Origin: Telmatactis stephensoni
Taxonomy: Eukaryota > Cnidaria > Anthozoa > Actiniaria > Isophelliidae
Length of the DNA: 64,000 bases
Assembly (NCBI GenBank): GCA_029948255.1
Contig: JALIZF010001915.1
Span: 62,001-126,000, forward strand
Direction: 5' to 3'
Both the position numbers and the translations under genes were made by a program. The notes beneath the pieces were generated by a model. It made no database searches. It saw only the letters and a list, made by a program, of their open reading frames with translations, and was not told where the DNA came from. Below are positions 62,675 through 64,000 of this stretch, piece by piece. How positions within the stretch are numbered: the first letter of the stretch is position 1; each line of letters opens with the position of its first letter.

Positions 62675-62940
62675 GCTCCAGATCGACTTATAGCCAGTAT
62701 AACCGCACTCAACATGGAAGATTTTGAAAGTTGAGATAACTGATAAACTACAAGAAAATAAAATAATTGCATTACAAAAGTCTGGTCTTAATTCAATCGA
62801 GGGTGATTGGAATCGTTTTTGCATCGATATCCACGTTGTGAATTTAGGTCGTTTCCACATCATTTCAGAGGTGCGCGTTTTAGAGCATCCTCGGGAACCC
62901 AACTGTAACATATAAAGTTCTTTCTCAACACTCTTTGCCT
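62670..62940 (+). CDS. G3 terminal exon 11: stop and 3' UTR
   Basis: TTTTGTCAG then AGTGA; in phase 1 a Glu codon and TGA (62672-62674). AATAAA at 62757-62762. The block 62520-62940 is almost identical to G2 47650-48070. It contains the 63-codon frame 62724-62915, treated as UTR. Confidence 0.6.
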
Positions 62941-63742
62941 TTCACGTTCATGCTCTCGGCTATTTTCCTCAGTGACCTTCTGCAGTCTGAACACCCTTGG
63001 CCTTTCGCGTTCATGTAGTCAGTCTTCTCACTCCATAAAGTTTCGTCCACATTCACCTTTTCTTCTCTTTCAGCCTCCTTAGCTTTCTTCTTCTGTGAAA
63101 ACTCTTTTAGTCTTCCCCGTTTTCCCTCGGTTAATTTCCTCTTGGTTGATTCCCGTTGACATTTCAAATAAATCTATTATATTTTGCTGTGGTTTAGATG
63201 AATGTTTGATGCTGTTTCTTCTTCGGTAAAGAAGCTTTCAAAGTTTTCAAAAAAACGGCTGCTTTAGCAACATTTAGTATCAGGCGTTAAGCTCCCGTCA
63301 AAAAGCAAACAGATAATCAGCATCGCGATCCAGTTCGCGGACGTACGTATGTATATAGACTAGAGTGACCTAGTACGGATGGAGGTTGTGCCAAAATCAT
63401 ATCGGTTAGAAAAGAACTCTACCGCAGTAATCCTAGCCCCCAATCATAGTCGGAAAACTGACTGGCCGAGCCTTCAAAAGAGCATCGTTCAATCTGGAAT
63501 TAATTCGCACTCGTGTTTTGTGTGTGTGTTTTTGTTTTTGTTTTCCTCGTGCAAATGATGCCTTCGAAAAACCTGCCCTGGTCCCAGAGGCTTTCCCAAA
63601 AAATACAAGGAAAGCCTCTGGGACCAGGGTACGGAAAACCATGACCCCATGACACTCGTGCGACTTATTTAATAATTTCAAATTCTCAATTATTATAATT
63701 TTAGGTCAATTTTCAGTCTGACCGTATGTTATTATTTACAAG
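62941..63742. other. G3 3' flank
   Basis: Positions 62941-63440 align with the G1 3' flank. On the minus strand 62925-63167 is open and Lys/Glu-rich, with MNAKGQGC and MNVKGKEC repeats, but the G1 copy is broken. A perfect hairpin of about 21 bp (CTGGTCCCAGAGGCTTTCC) lies at 63576-63629. Confidence 0.5.
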
Positions 63743-64000
63743 TGACTGCTTTTTATCGGTAACAAAACCTTCGAATGTGAACACGGCGACTATGATAATG
63801 AAATATCATGAAGTTCTAGTCGGTAGTCAGTCTTGATTTACTGTTCTGGCCGTCAAAGATCACGAAGTCAAAATGACTGCTTTTTATCGGTAACAAAACC
63901 TTCGAATGTGAACACGGCGACTATGATAATGAAATATCATGAAGTTCTAGTCGGTAGTCAGTCTTGATTTACTGTTCTGGCCGTCAAAGATCACGAAGTC
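63743..64000. repeat. 131-bp tandem direct repeat cut by window end
   Basis: Copy 1 is 63743-63873 and copy 2 63874-64000. Both start TGACTGCTTTTTATCGGTAA and are identical over the visible length. More copies may follow. Confidence 0.9.

Overview
This is eukaryotic DNA, AT-rich and intron-rich, with many transposons. It most likely comes from an anthozoan cnidarian, probably a stony coral. The reasons are the kind of secreted gene family present (its central region looks like cnidarian jellyfish-toxin-type pore formers), the spliced genes, the dense foldback and short inverted-repeat elements, the (AAT)n-associated non-LTR elements, and the Penelope-type GIY-YIG element. No operons, rRNA, functional tRNA or CRISPR arrays were seen.

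The main content is a plus-strand array of three paralogous multi-exon genes, here called G1 (about 725-17160, pseudogene), G2 (34247-47804) and G3 (54202-62674). Each gene first appears to be two things: a single ~390-codon open frame that seems to end in a stop, and a scatter of small exons 2-9 kb downstream. I read them as one gene. The apparent stop of the long frame is the intron sequence after a splice donor (CG|gtaaga in G1 and G3, TG|gtagga in G2). The donor is phase 2, and the next exon begins with the one base needed to complete the codon. With all predicted junctions the summed coding length is exactly divisible by three in both complete copies: 2022 nt in G2 (673 aa) and 1866 nt in G3 (621 aa). 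The product has a signal peptide, a short linker, a long helical region with a Gly-rich hydrophobic segment followed by a Lys patch, a Cys/Trp-containing beta-rich region that crosses the hidden splice junction, an Asp-rich stretch and a Lys-rich tail.

G1 is decayed. A deletion removed its promoter, exon 1 and most of exon 2, and it has a lost donor, a premature stop in exon 5, a frameshift in exon 6 and missing exons 8 and 9. G2 carries a 1.3 kb TTAA-flanked (piggyBac-like) non-autonomous element inside exon 2; the element tip supplies an in-phase donor. G3 has the cleanest structure but lacks exon 10. Similarity between copies is mosaic (exon 4: G1 close to G3; 3' end: G2 close to G3), which suggests exchange between copies.

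The rest is mobile and repetitive DNA. The 17.2-30 kb interval between G1 and G2 holds foldback elements, a 0.55 kb tandem duplication, and two non-LTR retrotransposons with restriction-like endonucleases, one in each orientation, embedded in (AAT)n tracts; one has a 1042-codon open frame. Introns hold a Penelope-like fragment in a TA-rich palindrome, a MULE-like element with a 9-bp target duplication, a mariner-type MITE with an empty site in the paralogues, a tRNA-derived SINE, and many microsatellites. The long intergenic and intronic stretches hold no other convincing gene. Two small Cys-containing candidate exons near 50.1 and 51.8 kb may belong to another gene.
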